Positions 25,540 to 34,031 of a stretch of DNA of 37,588 nt are shown here, in pieces; the first letter of the stretch is position 1, and every line of letters begins with the position of its first letter. The position numbers were made by a program, and so were the translations under genes. The DNA comes from Acidimicrobiaceae bacterium (GTDB taxonomy: Bacteria > Actinomycetota > Acidimicrobiia > Acidimicrobiales > Aldehydirespiratoraceae), in the NCBI GenBank assembly GCA_018699415.1, contig JABIQM010000186.1:1-37588 (forward strand). The letters run 5' to 3'. The notes beneath the pieces were generated by a model, which did not search any database, was not told where the DNA came from, and worked only from the letters and a program-made list of their open reading frames with translations.

Positions 25540-26592
25540 ATGAGTGAGCTTCCTTCCACATACCGAACAGGCGATGCCGAACTCGATGCGGAAATCAGCG
25601 CGCTCATCGCTCATGTCGACCAGCGCGAACGGGAGCTTGTGTTCGAGATGGTGGTCTCCGCACTGCGGCTCGCTGCTGAGGATGTCGACCGTGGCGAGCT
25701 GAAGCTTGTGAACTCAGCCGTCAAGGAACTCCGCTACTCCTTTGAGGTCTTTGCTCCCTACGCCGACATCAACAAATGCACCATCTTCGGCAGTGCTCGA
25801 ATCAAGGCAGGGGATCCAACCTACGAGTGCGCCAAGGACTTCGCCAGGCGAATCGCTGCACGAGATTGGATGGTGATCACCGGCGCAGGCCCAGGGATCA
25901 TGGAGGCGGGGCACGAGGGAGCGGGCGCCGCGAAGAGTTTTGGCGTCAACATTGTTCTTCCCTTCGAGTCAGGCGCCAATCCCGTGATCGCTGGCGACCC
26001 GAAACTCATCAACTTCCGATACTTCTTTACCCGCAAGGTCATGTTCATGAAGGAGTCACACGCTTTTGTGCTTCTCCCGGGCGGCTTCGGCACAATGGAT
26101 GAGTCGTTCGAGCTCCTGACCCTGATTCAGACAGGCAAGTCCGCGCTGGCACCCGTAGTGCTGCTGGACCCCCCGGGAAGCACGTACTGGAATCACTGGC
26201 AGCGGTTTGTCGAGGCTGAGCTTCGTGATGAAGGATTGATTTCGGCTGATGATCTTTGCCTGGTCAAGGTCGTGGACACTGTTGAAGATGCCGTCGAGGA
26301 GGTATGCCGCTTCTACCGGACCTATGACTCGATGCGCTTTGTCGGTGACACTCTGGTGCTTCGTGTGAAGCGCCTCCTCGGTGATAGCGAACTCGCGGCA
26401 CTCAACGACGCCTTTGGTGACATCGTCGAGAAAGGTTCGATCCAGCGGATCGGTATCACCGATGCCGAGCGGCGCGACGGCGACAAGGTCGAGTTGGAGC
26501 GCATTGGGTTCCATTTCGGACGCCACAAGTGGTCTCGACTCCGCCGGCTCATCGATGCGCTCAACGATCACCGCGATAGCCCGGCCGACTGA
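25540..26592 (+). CDS. LOG-family Rossmann-fold protein (TIGR00730-like)
   Basis: 350 residues from the ATG at 25540; a TTG at 25519 would overlap the fbiC stop. The LOG fold is shown by CTIFGSARI, VITGAGPGIMEAGHEGA and the PGGFGTMDE signature (about 180-188), which in cytokinin-activating LOG enzymes forms the nucleotide 5'-monophosphate phosphoribohydrolase site. It is longer than minimal LOG proteins (about 190 aa), with a helical N-terminal extension (about 1-75) and a C-terminal domain of about 110 residues. Long bacterial forms can act as nucleosidases on purine/pyrimidine monophosphates; the exact activity is unknown. It follows fbiC by 17 bp, probably in the same transcript. Confidence 0.88.
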   Translation: MSELPSTYRTGDAELDAEISALIAHVDQRERELVFEMVVSALRLAAEDVDRGELKLVNSAVKELRYSFEVFAPYADINKCTIFGSARIKAGDPTYECAKDFARRIAARDWMVITGAGPGIMEAGHEGAGAAKSFGVNIVLPFESGANPVIAGDPKLINFRYFFTRKVMFMKESHAFVLLPGGFGTMDESFELLTLIQTGKSALAPVVLLDPPGSTYWNHWQRFVEAELRDEGLISADDLCLVKVVDTVEDAVEEVCRFYRTYDSMRFVGDTLVLRVKRLLGDSELAALNDAFGDIVEKGSIQRIGITDAERRDGDKVELERIGFHFGRHKWSRLRRLIDALNDHRDSPAD

Positions 26593-26627
26593 GACGTGCC
26601 AGTGCACGGAGCGCTGGTACGTCTCCG

Positions 26628-26828
26628 TCAGAAATCGTTGTTGGGCTCGTCGAGGAGATGAATGGCTTTCTCGACGGCTCGTCTAGCCCGATTGAGTCGC
26701 TTCTCGTCAACGGGAAGCTCATGACCGCCTGCGTCGATGGACTCGCGGAGTCGGAGGATCGCCAGATCCGTTAACTCCTCGACAATCAACTCCAGCCTTG
26801 CTCGGATCTCGTCGAATTCGCCTGCCAT
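26628..26828 (-). CDS. Small helical protein, unknown function
   Basis: 66 residues from an ATG at 26828 (three more if a GTG at 26837 is used). Mostly charged amphipathic helix: FDEIRARLELIVEELTDLAI, then LRESIDAGG, then RLNRARRAVEKAIHLLDE. It probably forms a helical hairpin or coiled coil. No known motif. It is oriented against the LOG-family gene and divergent from the Cys-rich gene at 26867. The clean amphipathic pattern makes it a credible gene rather than a chance ORF. Confidence 0.7.
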   Translation of the reverse strand: MAGEFDEIRARLELIVEELTDLAILRLRESIDAGGHELPVDEKRLNRARRAVEKAIHLLDEPNNDF

Positions 26829-26866
26829 GTGGGGCACGGTAGCGGCGTCCCGGTACGGTCCCCGCC

Positions 26867-27619
26867 ATGACGTCCTATCCCGAGGATCTGCATGAGTGGG
26901 TCACCTTCCGCGATGAGGATGGCGACTCCTGGCTATTTGACCTCACGTTCCTCACGAGCAACTACGAATGCATCTTCGGTAAGGGGTGTCTGGGCGTCTT
27001 CACCGAGCCAGCCCCGGAGTACGAACTCGGGTGCTGCGTCTATGGAGCCCATTTCGTCGACAAGGACGACCGGTTGCAGATCGAAGCACAGATCGCTCGT
27101 CTCGAGCCAGGCGAATGGGAGTTGGCAGAGGAGGCCGAGAGGCTTGGCGGGGCCATCTACAAAAACGAGGACGGTGAGTGGGTCACTCGGATAGTTGATG
27201 ATGCATGCATCATGGCGAACCGCCCTGGATTCGAACACGGCTCGGGATGCACCCTGCACCAGGCTGCGGTCCGACGCGGCGAACGACCGATTGATTGGAA
27301 GCCCGATGTTTGCTGGCAGGTGCCCATCCGTTTCGACCAATCAACGGATGACAACGGGCATACCACCTACATTTTACGCGAGTGGAAGCGACGGGATTGG
27401 GGCGAGGGCGGTGCCGAGTTCGGCTGGTGGTGCACTGATGACCCCTTGGCATTCAGCGCCGACCGCCCGGTGTTCAAGACCTCTCGCGAAGAGATCGTGG
27501 AGCTGATCGGTGAGCAGCTCTATGAGGTTCTCGTGGACACCATCGAGAACAGGGCTATCGACCGCGGAACCAGAGCGTTTCTTCCTCACCCAGAAGTCAG
27601 GCGTCGCCACCGCGTGTAG
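26867..27619 (+). CDS. Cys-rich putative metal-binding protein, unknown function
   Basis: 250 residues, soluble. Conserved-looking cysteines are spread as in iron/zinc-cluster proteins of the UPF0153/DUF3109 sort: YECIFGKGC, LGCCVYG, DDACIM, GSGCTLH and PDVCWQVP. Trp and acidic residues are frequent (DSWLFDLTF, REWKRRDWGEGG, EFGWWCTDD). I cannot assign a function; metal or cluster binding is inferred from the cysteines. The ATG at 26867 lies 38 bp from the divergent small gene. It ends just before the CLC gene. Confidence 0.8.
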   Translation: MTSYPEDLHEWVTFRDEDGDSWLFDLTFLTSNYECIFGKGCLGVFTEPAPEYELGCCVYGAHFVDKDDRLQIEAQIARLEPGEWELAEEAERLGGAIYKNEDGEWVTRIVDDACIMANRPGFEHGSGCTLHQAAVRRGERPIDWKPDVCWQVPIRFDQSTDDNGHTTYILREWKRRDWGEGGAEFGWWCTDDPLAFSADRPVFKTSREEIVELIGEQLYEVLVDTIENRAIDRGTRAFLPHPEVRRRHRV

Positions 27620-27685
27620 AAGCTTGTGGATGCTTCGCCAGCAGATGCGTGGCAGATGCCCCGGAACGGTGTAGGAAGGGCAGAC

Positions 27686-29380
27686 GTGAAGTCCGCCTTC
27701 GCCTCGATTGTCCGGGGCCATGATCTTCGACTCCTGGCCGCTTCGGTCGCTACTGGCATCCTGGTGGCGATCATTGTCGCGATCTTTGAGGCACTCACGG
27801 TGAACGTGGTGCTGCAATGGGTACGCGAACAAGACCTGGCCTTTCAGGTATTGGCCCCGGTCTTTGGCGTTGCCCTCGCTGTCTTCGTCCTGCGCTATCT
27901 CGGCCAGGACGTCAGCGCCGCTACTTCCGATGAGTACGTGCGGGCCTTTCACGACCGCTCGCCGCGAATCCCCATCCGCCAGCTTCCGGCCAAGCTACTT
28001 GCTGGTGTTACCACGATCGGGCTCGGCGGCGCTCTTGGGCTTGAGGGCCCAAGTATCTACGCCGGGTCGGCTATGGGTCTTTCCATTCACTCTCGGCTCG
28101 GGTCGTGGCTTCGGCGGGACGAGGCCCGACTCCTCCTCACTGCGGGCGCCGCTGCGGGCGTTGCGGCGGTGTTCAAGGCTCCCGCCACTGGCGTGATCTT
28201 CGCCATGGAGGCCCCCTATCGCAATGACGTAACGCCACAGGCGCTGCTGCCGTCGCTGTTGGCCTCAGCGGCAAGCTATGTCACGTTCGTTTCCTTGATT
28301 GGCACGGAGCCCGTCATCCCGTTCTTCACCGAGGGAAGTGTGCTGATCGACGAAGGCTCGGTTTCTGTCAACAGCGTTCGCGCCGTTGACCTCCTTGGTG
28401 CGTTGCTCCTCGGTATCGCTGCCGGCCTGGCTGGTCGCGGCTTCGCGTGGATGGTTCGGCAGGCGAAAAGCGGGAGTAAGGCCATGCCGATTACACGGCG
28501 ACTCTTGATTGGTGGAATCAGTCTTGCCCTCCTTGCGGTCATTTCCGACGCTGCGTTCGATGTGCCCCTCACCCTCGGCCCCGGCACCGACTCGATGGCA
28601 TGGGTTGTGCAGGACCAGACGCTGCGTCTAATTGCCCTCCTGTTCGTGCTGCGCATGGCGGCCACGATTGCGACGCTGATCGCAGGTGGTGTGGGTGGGC
28701 TGTTTATTCCACTCGCTGCACTCGGGGTGATACTCGGCGAATTTGTCGGTACGGCTATTGGCCAGGACCAGACCGCCCTCTATCCGATTCTCGGTCTCGC
28801 CGCCTTCCTTGGTGCCGGCTATCGCGCGCCGATTGCTGCGGTGATGTTTGTCGCGGAATCCACTGGCGGAGTGGGATCCTTCATCGTTCCGGCCCTAGTT
28901 GCTGCTGCAGTATCGCAGGTGGTAGCCGGTTCATCGACCGTGGCCGACCACCAGCGCGACAGTCGACTCGGTCACCTCGAGCGTCGCTTTACCCTGCCGT
29001 TGGCCTCAATACTGTCAACCGATGTTTTGACAGTGCCTCCGGACGCCACCGTCAGCGAATTCATCTATTTCCATGTTCTCGGCCGCCGCGAGCGCGTGGT
29101 GCCGGTGGTAGACGGTGGTTCGTTCCTCGGCCTCGCGCGACTCGACGACGTTCATGCTCTCGATCGGGCCGATTGGGAGACGACGACCGTCGCCGACACC
29201 ATGGCCACTGACCTAGCGACGGGACTCCCCTCGTGGACTCTGCGCGACGCCGTGGCTGCGATGGAGGCTGCAGACACCGACGTGCTGGCCGTCACCGACG
29301 GCGACGGCACTTTTGTCGGTGTGGTGACCGCAGATGACATCGTGAAACTCGACGAGATCCTCGACGAGACGGGCAGCTAG
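27686..29380 (+). CDS. CLC-family chloride channel/antiporter with CBS domain pair
   Basis: Integral membrane anion transport protein, 564 residues from the GTG at 27686, chosen because GGAAGGG lies 5 nt upstream; GTG 27626 and ATG 27656 are alternatives. CLC selectivity motifs are present: LGLEGPS (GxEGP with the gating Glu), VFKAPATGVIFAME, and GGLFIPLAALG. The pattern at the second site is AMEAPYR, where CLC-ec1 has two Glu; the inner proton-pathway Glu position (203 in CLC-ec1) is Ala. This may point to channel-like or altered coupling. Two CBS domains (about 440-560: ILSTDVLTVPPDATVSEF, ATDLATGLPSWTLRDAV) probably bind adenine nucleotides. Confidence 0.95.
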   Translation: MKSAFASIVRGHDLRLLAASVATGILVAIIVAIFEALTVNVVLQWVREQDLAFQVLAPVFGVALAVFVLRYLGQDVSAATSDEYVRAFHDRSPRIPIRQLPAKLLAGVTTIGLGGALGLEGPSIYAGSAMGLSIHSRLGSWLRRDEARLLLTAGAAAGVAAVFKAPATGVIFAMEAPYRNDVTPQALLPSLLASAASYVTFVSLIGTEPVIPFFTEGSVLIDEGSVSVNSVRAVDLLGALLLGIAAGLAGRGFAWMVRQAKSGSKAMPITRRLLIGGISLALLAVISDAAFDVPLTLGPGTDSMAWVVQDQTLRLIALLFVLRMAATIATLIAGGVGGLFIPLAALGVILGEFVGTAIGQDQTALYPILGLAAFLGAGYRAPIAAVMFVAESTGGVGSFIVPALVAAAVSQVVAGSSTVADHQRDSRLGHLERRFTLPLASILSTDVLTVPPDATVSEFIYFHVLGRRERVVPVVDGGSFLGLARLDDVHALDRADWETTTVADTMATDLATGLPSWTLRDAVAAMEAADTDVLAVTDGDGTFVGVVTADDIVKLDEILDETGS

Positions 29381-29395
29381 CTATGTGGTCTGAGA

Positions 29396-29563
29396 TCAGT
29401 CGTCATCGGCGACTTTGAACTCGTCCGCCCAAGCGGCGTGCTCTGGCTTCACTTCGCTGTCGTCATCTTCGCTAAAGCTGTCGATCAAATTATCGAAGTC
29501 GCCGTCATGCGAGCGCTTTAACTCGCGGGCTTCTTCATACCGCCGGTGTCGCCCCTTTTTCAT
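29396..29563 (-). CDS. 55-aa small protein, possibly DUF3073-like
   Basis: Short gene with good support: ATG at 29563, AAGGAG with 8-nt spacing, and a biased composition. The start is basic (MKKGRHRRYEEARELKRS) and the rest very acidic (SFSEDDDSEV, VADDD). The arrangement recalls actinobacterial DUF3073 proteins (MGRGRxKAKQTKVARELK), but that link is tentative. Function unknown. It lies just after the CLC gene, in the opposite direction, and is followed at 29654 by the RNase D end. Confidence 0.7.
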   Translation of the reverse strand: MKKGRHRRYEEARELKRSHDGDFDNLIDSFSEDDDSEVKPEHAAWADEFKVADDD

Positions 29564-29653
29564 GGCTATTGCTCCTTGTCGGGGAGTTCACAGAAAGTCG
29601 ATTGTAACCAAACAGTTGCGTTCAACAACGACACTGGTGACGAATGAGCAAAA

Positions 29654-30856
29654 TCAGCCGATTCTGTTACGACTACGCTCCTCCAGAACGACGTTCCCGT
29701 CCTCGAAAGCGAGAGCAACATCGCCGGCTACGAGGCGTGTAATTGGCTCTCCGGCCATCTCGCCGCGCCAGCCCGAAGCCAGACGGGCATCCTCGTCGCC
29801 GCGTACCAATGCCTCGACGTCTGCCCTCGTTGCCAAGAGCGCGGGATCGAGGGCTTCGTCACGGGCGAGTTGGTTCACCCACGCCGCGACGAGCGCCACA
29901 GCGGGACGGATGTCCTTGGCGTTCTCCTTGGGGCGGTTGCTTAGAGGAGGACGCCAATCATCAACACTCCCCTCGTGGACGGCTCTGAGAATTTGTTCGC
30001 CGAGCACACCCTTCGCCATGCCACGGTCGACGCCGCGCACCTTTCCGAGGCTCTCAGCATCATTTGGAGCCGACTGAGAGATGGCGACGATGGCGATATC
30101 GCTCAGCACAAAGCGGACTGGCTGGTCGATCTCTGCAGCCCTGCGCTCACGCCACGCTGCAATTGTGCGGGCGATAGTCAACGCAGTGCCCTTGAGGTGG
30201 CGGGCTTCCTTGATCTTGCGCCATGCCTCGAGGGGATCCCGAGGACCCCGATCACGAGCGAGGAGAATATTGAATTCCTCTTCCGCCCATGGCATTCGGC
30301 CTCGTTCATTGAGCTGAGCGCTCAGTAGGTCATGAATCTCGAGCAGTCGCTCAACGTCTGCGGCCGCGTAGTCGAGCTGAGCGGGTCGCAAGGGACGCTC
30401 TAGCCAGTCGGTAAGACGGTTTCCCTTCGGTAACTGAACCCCCAGCTCCCGTTCGTGAAGAGCAGCCAGCGAAGGTGTGGACATTCCGAGGAAGCCGGCA
30501 GCGATCTGGGTGTCAAAAAGGTGACGAGGCGAGGCGCCACAGGCAAGTTCGAGTACTTCCAAGTCTTGGCTGGCGGCGTGCAAAACCCCCACGCTTTCGC
30601 TGTTCATCAACTCGGCGAGTGGCGTGAGGTCGAGCTCAAGGGGGTCAACAAGAATCAGATGACCCGGCCACGCAAGCTGAAGCAACGCCGCCTTGGGCCA
30701 GTAGGTCCGCTCGCGGTGGAACTCGGTGTCGAGCGCGTAACGCGGCTCGCCCTCGAGTTGGTCGAGTGCTTCCCGAAGGCCAGCATCGGTGTCGATGAAG
30801 CGGTGTGGTCGCACGGGAGAGTCAGGCTCTCCCGGAAATGGATGGTTTCTTCGCAT
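29654..30856 (-). CDS. rnd: Ribonuclease D with HRDC domain
   Basis: 3'-5' exoribonuclease that trims tRNA and other stable RNA precursors. 400 residues if started at ATG 30856; a GTG at 30814 just after the rhodanese stop would give 386. The DEDD exonuclease core has ALDTEFHRERTYWP (Asp43, Glu45), VGVLHAASQDLEVL, FDTQIAAGFLG and DYAAADVERLLEI. The HRDC region follows (about 225-300; LKGTALTIARTIAAWRERRA), with a second helical HRDC-like part at the end. The long form overlaps the rhodanese gene by 35 bp. The overlap contains a perfect hairpin (30814-30834). Confidence 0.95.
   Translation of the reverse strand: MRRNHPFPGEPDSPVRPHRFIDTDAGLREALDQLEGEPRYALDTEFHRERTYWPKAALLQLAWPGHLILVDPLELDLTPLAELMNSESVGVLHAASQDLEVLELACGASPRHLFDTQIAAGFLGMSTPSLAALHERELGVQLPKGNRLTDWLERPLRPAQLDYAAADVERLLEIHDLLSAQLNERGRMPWAEEEFNILLARDRGPRDPLEAWRKIKEARHLKGTALTIARTIAAWRERRAAEIDQPVRFVLSDIAIVAISQSAPNDAESLGKVRGVDRGMAKGVLGEQILRAVHEGSVDDWRPPLSNRPKENAKDIRPAVALVAAWVNQLARDEALDPALLATRADVEALVRGDEDARLASGWRGEMAGEPITRLVAGDVALAFEDGNVVLEERSRNRIG
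30814..30834 (-). promoter_or_regulatory. Perfect 8-bp hairpin at the rhodanese/RNase D junction
   Basis: CGGGAGAG and CTCTCCCG separated by 5 nt. The stem spans the rhodanese stop codon (30822-30824) and abuts the alternative GTG start of rnd at 30814. In the mRNA it could slow ribosomes or control access to the rnd start. No U-run follows, so it is not a typical terminator. Confidence 0.35.
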
Positions 30857-31139
30857 CGAGCCAAGCCATCATGCCGCCTGCAACGTTGATCGCCTCTATT
30901 TTCTCGTGTCGAAGAAATTCTACCGCTCGGGCGCTGCGCGCCCCTCGGGCACAAATCACGTAGATAGGCGTGTCGCTCGAGAGCTCGCTGAGGCGGTCAG
31001 GAATCGTTGCGAGCGCAACGTGGGTGGCACCATCGATATGTGCAGTGGCCCACTCATCGTCCTCTCGAACGTCAAGAAGAAGCGAACCTGCGGCCAAGCG
31101 ACTCTCTAGCTCCGCGATCTCGATCTCTGGAATATCCAT
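30822..31139 (-). CDS. Single-domain rhodanese-like sulfurtransferase
   Basis: 105 residues from the ATG at 31139, chosen for the strong AAGGAGG just upstream; a longer reading to 31181 has none. Rhodanese fold with LLLDVREDDEWATAHIDGATH and the active-site loop CARGARSARA carrying the persulfide Cys; the CxxGxRS pattern is typical of GlpE/PspE-like proteins. It ends GGMMAWLDAKKP. It could pass sulfur to cofactor or tRNA thiolation pathways. A molybdenum-cofactor gene (mobA-like) lies just upstream in the same direction, which is suggestive only. Confidence 0.93.
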   Translation of the reverse strand: MDIPEIEIAELESRLAAGSLLLDVREDDEWATAHIDGATHVALATIPDRLSELSSDTPIYVICARGARSARAVEFLRHEKIEAINVAGGMMAWLDAKKPSISGRA

Positions 31140-31214
31140 CAATCCTCCTTCATCAGGCAGGCAGATCGTAGCGAGCCGCAACGGTGTGAGGGCAGAACCT
31201 CGGAAATTCAGGCT

Positions 31215-31796
31215 TCAGCTCCCAGTGCAACGAGGGAGATCTTCGGGGTGGTCAGCATCGCGGAACCATGTTGAGTCTTCGCCGCGGATCATTTGAACGT
31301 TCAACTTCCCTACGGCGTAGCGGGGCGCTCGTACGCCGGACGAAAAATCAGCAGAGAGCGAATCGAGCGTGCGAACACGCCACGCCGCGTGAAGCCATTG
31401 GGCATGGTCTTCGACCACCGGCAACACAACATCGACAGCCGGGTCATCCATGGCTGCGGTAACCGATCGAACGGCGGCGTCCGACGGACTGACCAAATCA
31501 CACGCCAGAATCACGACCGCATCGACAGGTTCCTCCCTGGAAGCGAAATGTCCGAGCGCGCTGATAATCCCGCCAAGGGGGCCCTCGCCAGGGAATTCAT
31601 CGGCGATCTGGGGCAGGCCAAGCTCTTCAAGCCTGGGAGCGTCGCCCCCGACCACGATGACTGGAGTTGCTCCAGCGGTGACGAGCGCTTGGACTGCACG
31701 AGTCACCATAGCGACCCCAGAAATGGTGACGAACGCCTTGTCGCTCCCCATCCTGCGACTCTCGCCACCGGCCAGCACTGCCCCCGCGAATGTCAC
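31215..31796 (-). CDS. mobA: MobA-like molybdenum cofactor guanylyltransferase
   Basis: Nucleotidyltransferase of 193 residues, probably joining GMP to molybdopterin to make the bis-MGD or MGD form of the cofactor. The signature LAGGESRRMGSDKA (about 8-21) is the nucleotide-binding loop; IADEFPGEGPLGGI and VVILACDLV (metal-binding Asp) follow in the expected order. The GTG at 31796 overlaps the stop of the DUF3151 gene (GTGA). Related enzymes using CTP (MocA) or 2-phospholactate guanylyltransferase look similar, but the RMG-x-DK pattern favours MobA. No other Moco genes or molybdoenzymes are in the window. Confidence 0.88.
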   Translation of the reverse strand: MTFAGAVLAGGESRRMGSDKAFVTISGVAMVTRAVQALVTAGATPVIVVGGDAPRLEELGLPQIADEFPGEGPLGGIISALGHFASREEPVDAVVILACDLVSPSDAAVRSVTAAMDDPAVDVVLPVVEDHAQWLHAAWRVRTLDSLSADFSSGVRAPRYAVGKLNVQMIRGEDSTWFRDADHPEDLPRCTGS

Positions 31797-32227
31797 GAGT
31801 TCGGAGGTGGCCAGTCCGGGTCCAACTGCCGAAGAAACAATGAGCAGCGCTCGTCCTCGTCCAATTCGCCGATCATGGCCGCAATCGTTTGGAGCCCGCT
31901 GACCGAACGGAGAAAGCCCCGGTTTGTCTCACTTCGCCAGCGCACAAAGCCGCTACCTCTCCAGCCGTTGGCTCGGAGGCGATCGAGACCGCGGTGATAG
32001 CCGGTTCGGTAGGCCGCGTACCGTAGTGCCGGAATCTCCGCCACGTCACCGAGTGCAGCCCACGCTGCTATGCACCGGGGGTACTCGGTGCAGACGGCGC
32101 CGATCGCCATGATTGGTTGTGTGCTGGCCTGAGCCTCACGTAACGCCTCGATTGCGGCCGCAGGTTCAGGATCAAGAACTGTTTCCGGCGGGCCGGACAT
32201 GGACAGGTTTACCGGTCGGTCGGTCAT
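31793..32227 (-). CDS. DUF3151 family protein
   Basis: 144-residue soluble helical protein found across actinobacteria, function unknown. Recognised from YRTGYHRGLDRLRANGW, GSGFVRWRSETNRGFLR and DEDERCSLFLRQLDP. The helical repeats resemble TPR-like packing. Its stop overlaps the mobA-like start; upstream it is divergent from the small membrane protein gene with 34 bp between. Confidence 0.92.
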   Translation of the reverse strand: MTDRPVNLSMSGPPETVLDPEPAAAIEALREAQASTQPIMAIGAVCTEYPRCIAAWAALGDVAEIPALRYAAYRTGYHRGLDRLRANGWRGSGFVRWRSETNRGFLRSVSGLQTIAAMIGELDEDERCSLFLRQLDPDWPPPNS

Positions 32228-32261
32228 CCTGGGAGCCTACCGATGGCGGTAGCCTCGTTGA

Positions 32262-32531
32262 GTGCTTCCTGACTGGTTGGATCCTCAGACCCTGCAATGG
32301 GCAATCCTCGTCGTGATAGCGGTGTTGCTCTACCTCATGTATGTCGTGGCGCGTACTGTTCGCCGCGCTCTAACTCGCTTTTTGCTGTTTATCCTGCTCG
32401 CTGGCCTCGGACTGTCGCTATGGGTTCAGCGAGACGACCTTCAGAATTGTGTCGACACGTGTTCGTGCTCGCTTTATGGCCAAGATGTTGAAATACCTGA
32501 GGACAGGCGCCCTGATCGGTGCACGGCCTAG
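32262..32531 (+). CDS. Small membrane protein with Cys-rich C-terminus
   Basis: 89 residues from a GTG at 32262. Two predicted membrane helices (about 13-31 and 37-56, WAILVVIAVLLYLMYVVA and FLLFILLAGLGLSLWV) are linked by a short basic loop. The C-terminal tail holds four spaced cysteines (NCVDTCSCSLYG plus DRC near the end). No family recognised. The tail could bind a metal or form disulfides, depending on which side it faces. It converges with pyruvate kinase, leaving 11 bp. Confidence 0.7.
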   Translation: MLPDWLDPQTLQWAILVVIAVLLYLMYVVARTVRRALTRFLLFILLAGLGLSLWVQRDDLQNCVDTCSCSLYGQDVEIPEDRRPDRCTA

Positions 32532-32542
32532 GACACGGTGAC

Positions 32543-33973
32543 CTATGGCACCTGCTCGATTCGCAAAACGTTGGTTGAGCGTGAACGGCTATCCGTACCA
32601 GCCAACACTGCTACGCGGTCGCCCGATCCAAGATGGCCGGCCTCGCGAGCAAGACGGATGGCCTCCACAACCATCTCCTCGTTGCTGCCGCCCTTCTCCA
32701 TGAGCACGGGTGTTGTTCCCCAGCTGAGCGTCAGTTGCTGAACTGTTGCTTCATTGGTGGAGAAGCCCAGGATGTTGGCATTTGGCCGAAAGCGGGCCAT
32801 CGAGCGAACTGTGAATCCAGAGCCCGAGATGCATAGGACATGGTTGATGCCGAGTTCATGAGTTGCGCGCCATGTCGCCATGGTCATGGCATCGGTGACT
32901 GAGGCTGTTTCGGTCGCCACATCAGTCATCCGAATTTCGGCGAGCTGCCGTGCCCATGCTTCGTAGTCCATCTCTTCGTCAGCTCGGTGGGCGATTCGGC
33001 TCATGGTGCGCACGACGTTGACCGGGTCCTGGCCGATAGCGGTTTCACCCGAGAGCATCACCGCGGATGTGCCGTCAAAGACGGCGTTGGCGACGTCAGA
33101 GGCCTCAGCGCGCGTTGGCGCCGGTGCGGTCACCATTGATTCAAGCATCTGTGTCGCGGTGATCACCGGTCGGCCGCCGGCGATGCAGTCACGGATGATC
33201 TGCTTCTGTAAGTGAGGGAGGTCTTCGAGGCTGCATTCGTTTCCAAGGTCACCGCGGGCGACCATGATCGCCCCGGCGGCCTCAATAATGCCGGCAAGAT
33301 TATCGACGGCGGCCCGGGTTTCGATCTTTGCAATGACGAGAGGACCTCGAGGATGAGGTTCGGTACCAACGCGACGGATGTCGTGGGCACTGCGGACGAA
33401 GGACACAGCGATCATGTCGACGCCTGCCTCAACGAATGCATCAATCGCTTCGAAATCTTCGGGCGTCGGCGTGGAGATCGAGAGGCGGTCACTTGGTACG
33501 TGCACACCTGGGCGCCCGCGAAGAAGGCTTCCATGAACGACCGTGGCCTGCATTTTGTCGTCAGACTTATCGCTGACCTCGAGGATGGCACCGCCATCAC
33601 CGATCGTAAGGCGATCCCCGATCTCGATGTCGCGCATCAAAAACGCGTAGTCCACTTCGATTACCGAAGCATTGGACTTGGCGTCACCGACGCGAAGCTC
33701 GACCTTCGAGCCCGTTGGTACATCGACGCCGACCTCACCGAAGGACCCGGATCGCACCTTGGGTCCGGGAAGGTCTACGAGTACCCCAACGCGTCGACCC
33801 TCTTCAGCAGCGACTCGACGAATGCGGCGCAGTCGCTCAAGCGCTTCCTCGATCGTGCCGTGGGCAAGGCCAAGGCGGGCCACATCCATACCTGCCCGAA
33901 TTAGGGCTCGAAGTGTTTCCTCGTCTTCGGAGGCAGGCCCGATGGTGACAACGATCTTTGTGCGGCGGTCCAT
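32543..33973 (-). CDS. pyk: Pyruvate kinase
   Basis: Last step of glycolysis: phosphoenolpyruvate and ADP to pyruvate and ATP. 476 residues. The N-terminus RRTKIVVTIGPAS is standard. The barrel carries VIAKIETRAAVDN with the catalytic Lys, MVARGDLGNE (metal/substrate loop) and VITATQMLESM. The B domain lies at about 70-165, and the C-terminal domain contains CISGSGFTVRSMARFRPNANI, where effector binding occurs in regulated forms. It lies 58 bp downstream of the SirB1-like gene in the same orientation. Confidence 0.98.
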   Translation of the reverse strand: MDRRTKIVVTIGPASEDEETLRALIRAGMDVARLGLAHGTIEEALERLRRIRRVAAEEGRRVGVLVDLPGPKVRSGSFGEVGVDVPTGSKVELRVGDAKSNASVIEVDYAFLMRDIEIGDRLTIGDGGAILEVSDKSDDKMQATVVHGSLLRGRPGVHVPSDRLSISTPTPEDFEAIDAFVEAGVDMIAVSFVRSAHDIRRVGTEPHPRGPLVIAKIETRAAVDNLAGIIEAAGAIMVARGDLGNECSLEDLPHLQKQIIRDCIAGGRPVITATQMLESMVTAPAPTRAEASDVANAVFDGTSAVMLSGETAIGQDPVNVVRTMSRIAHRADEEMDYEAWARQLAEIRMTDVATETASVTDAMTMATWRATHELGINHVLCISGSGFTVRSMARFRPNANILGFSTNEATVQQLTLSWGTTPVLMEKGGSNEEMVVEAIRLAREAGHLGSGDRVAVLAGTDSRSRSTNVLRIEQVP

Positions 33974-34031
33974 ACCGATTGATGATATCGGCCACCTATT
34001 AACTGGCCCCGAGGTCGAGCTGAATTCCGGC

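Noticed and set aside
31293-31997. 234-codon open frame on the plus strand
   Set aside because: Antisense to the mobA-like and DUF3151 genes; no recognisable domain.
33212-33904. 230-codon open frame on the plus strand
   Set aside because: Shadow of pyruvate kinase on the other strand.
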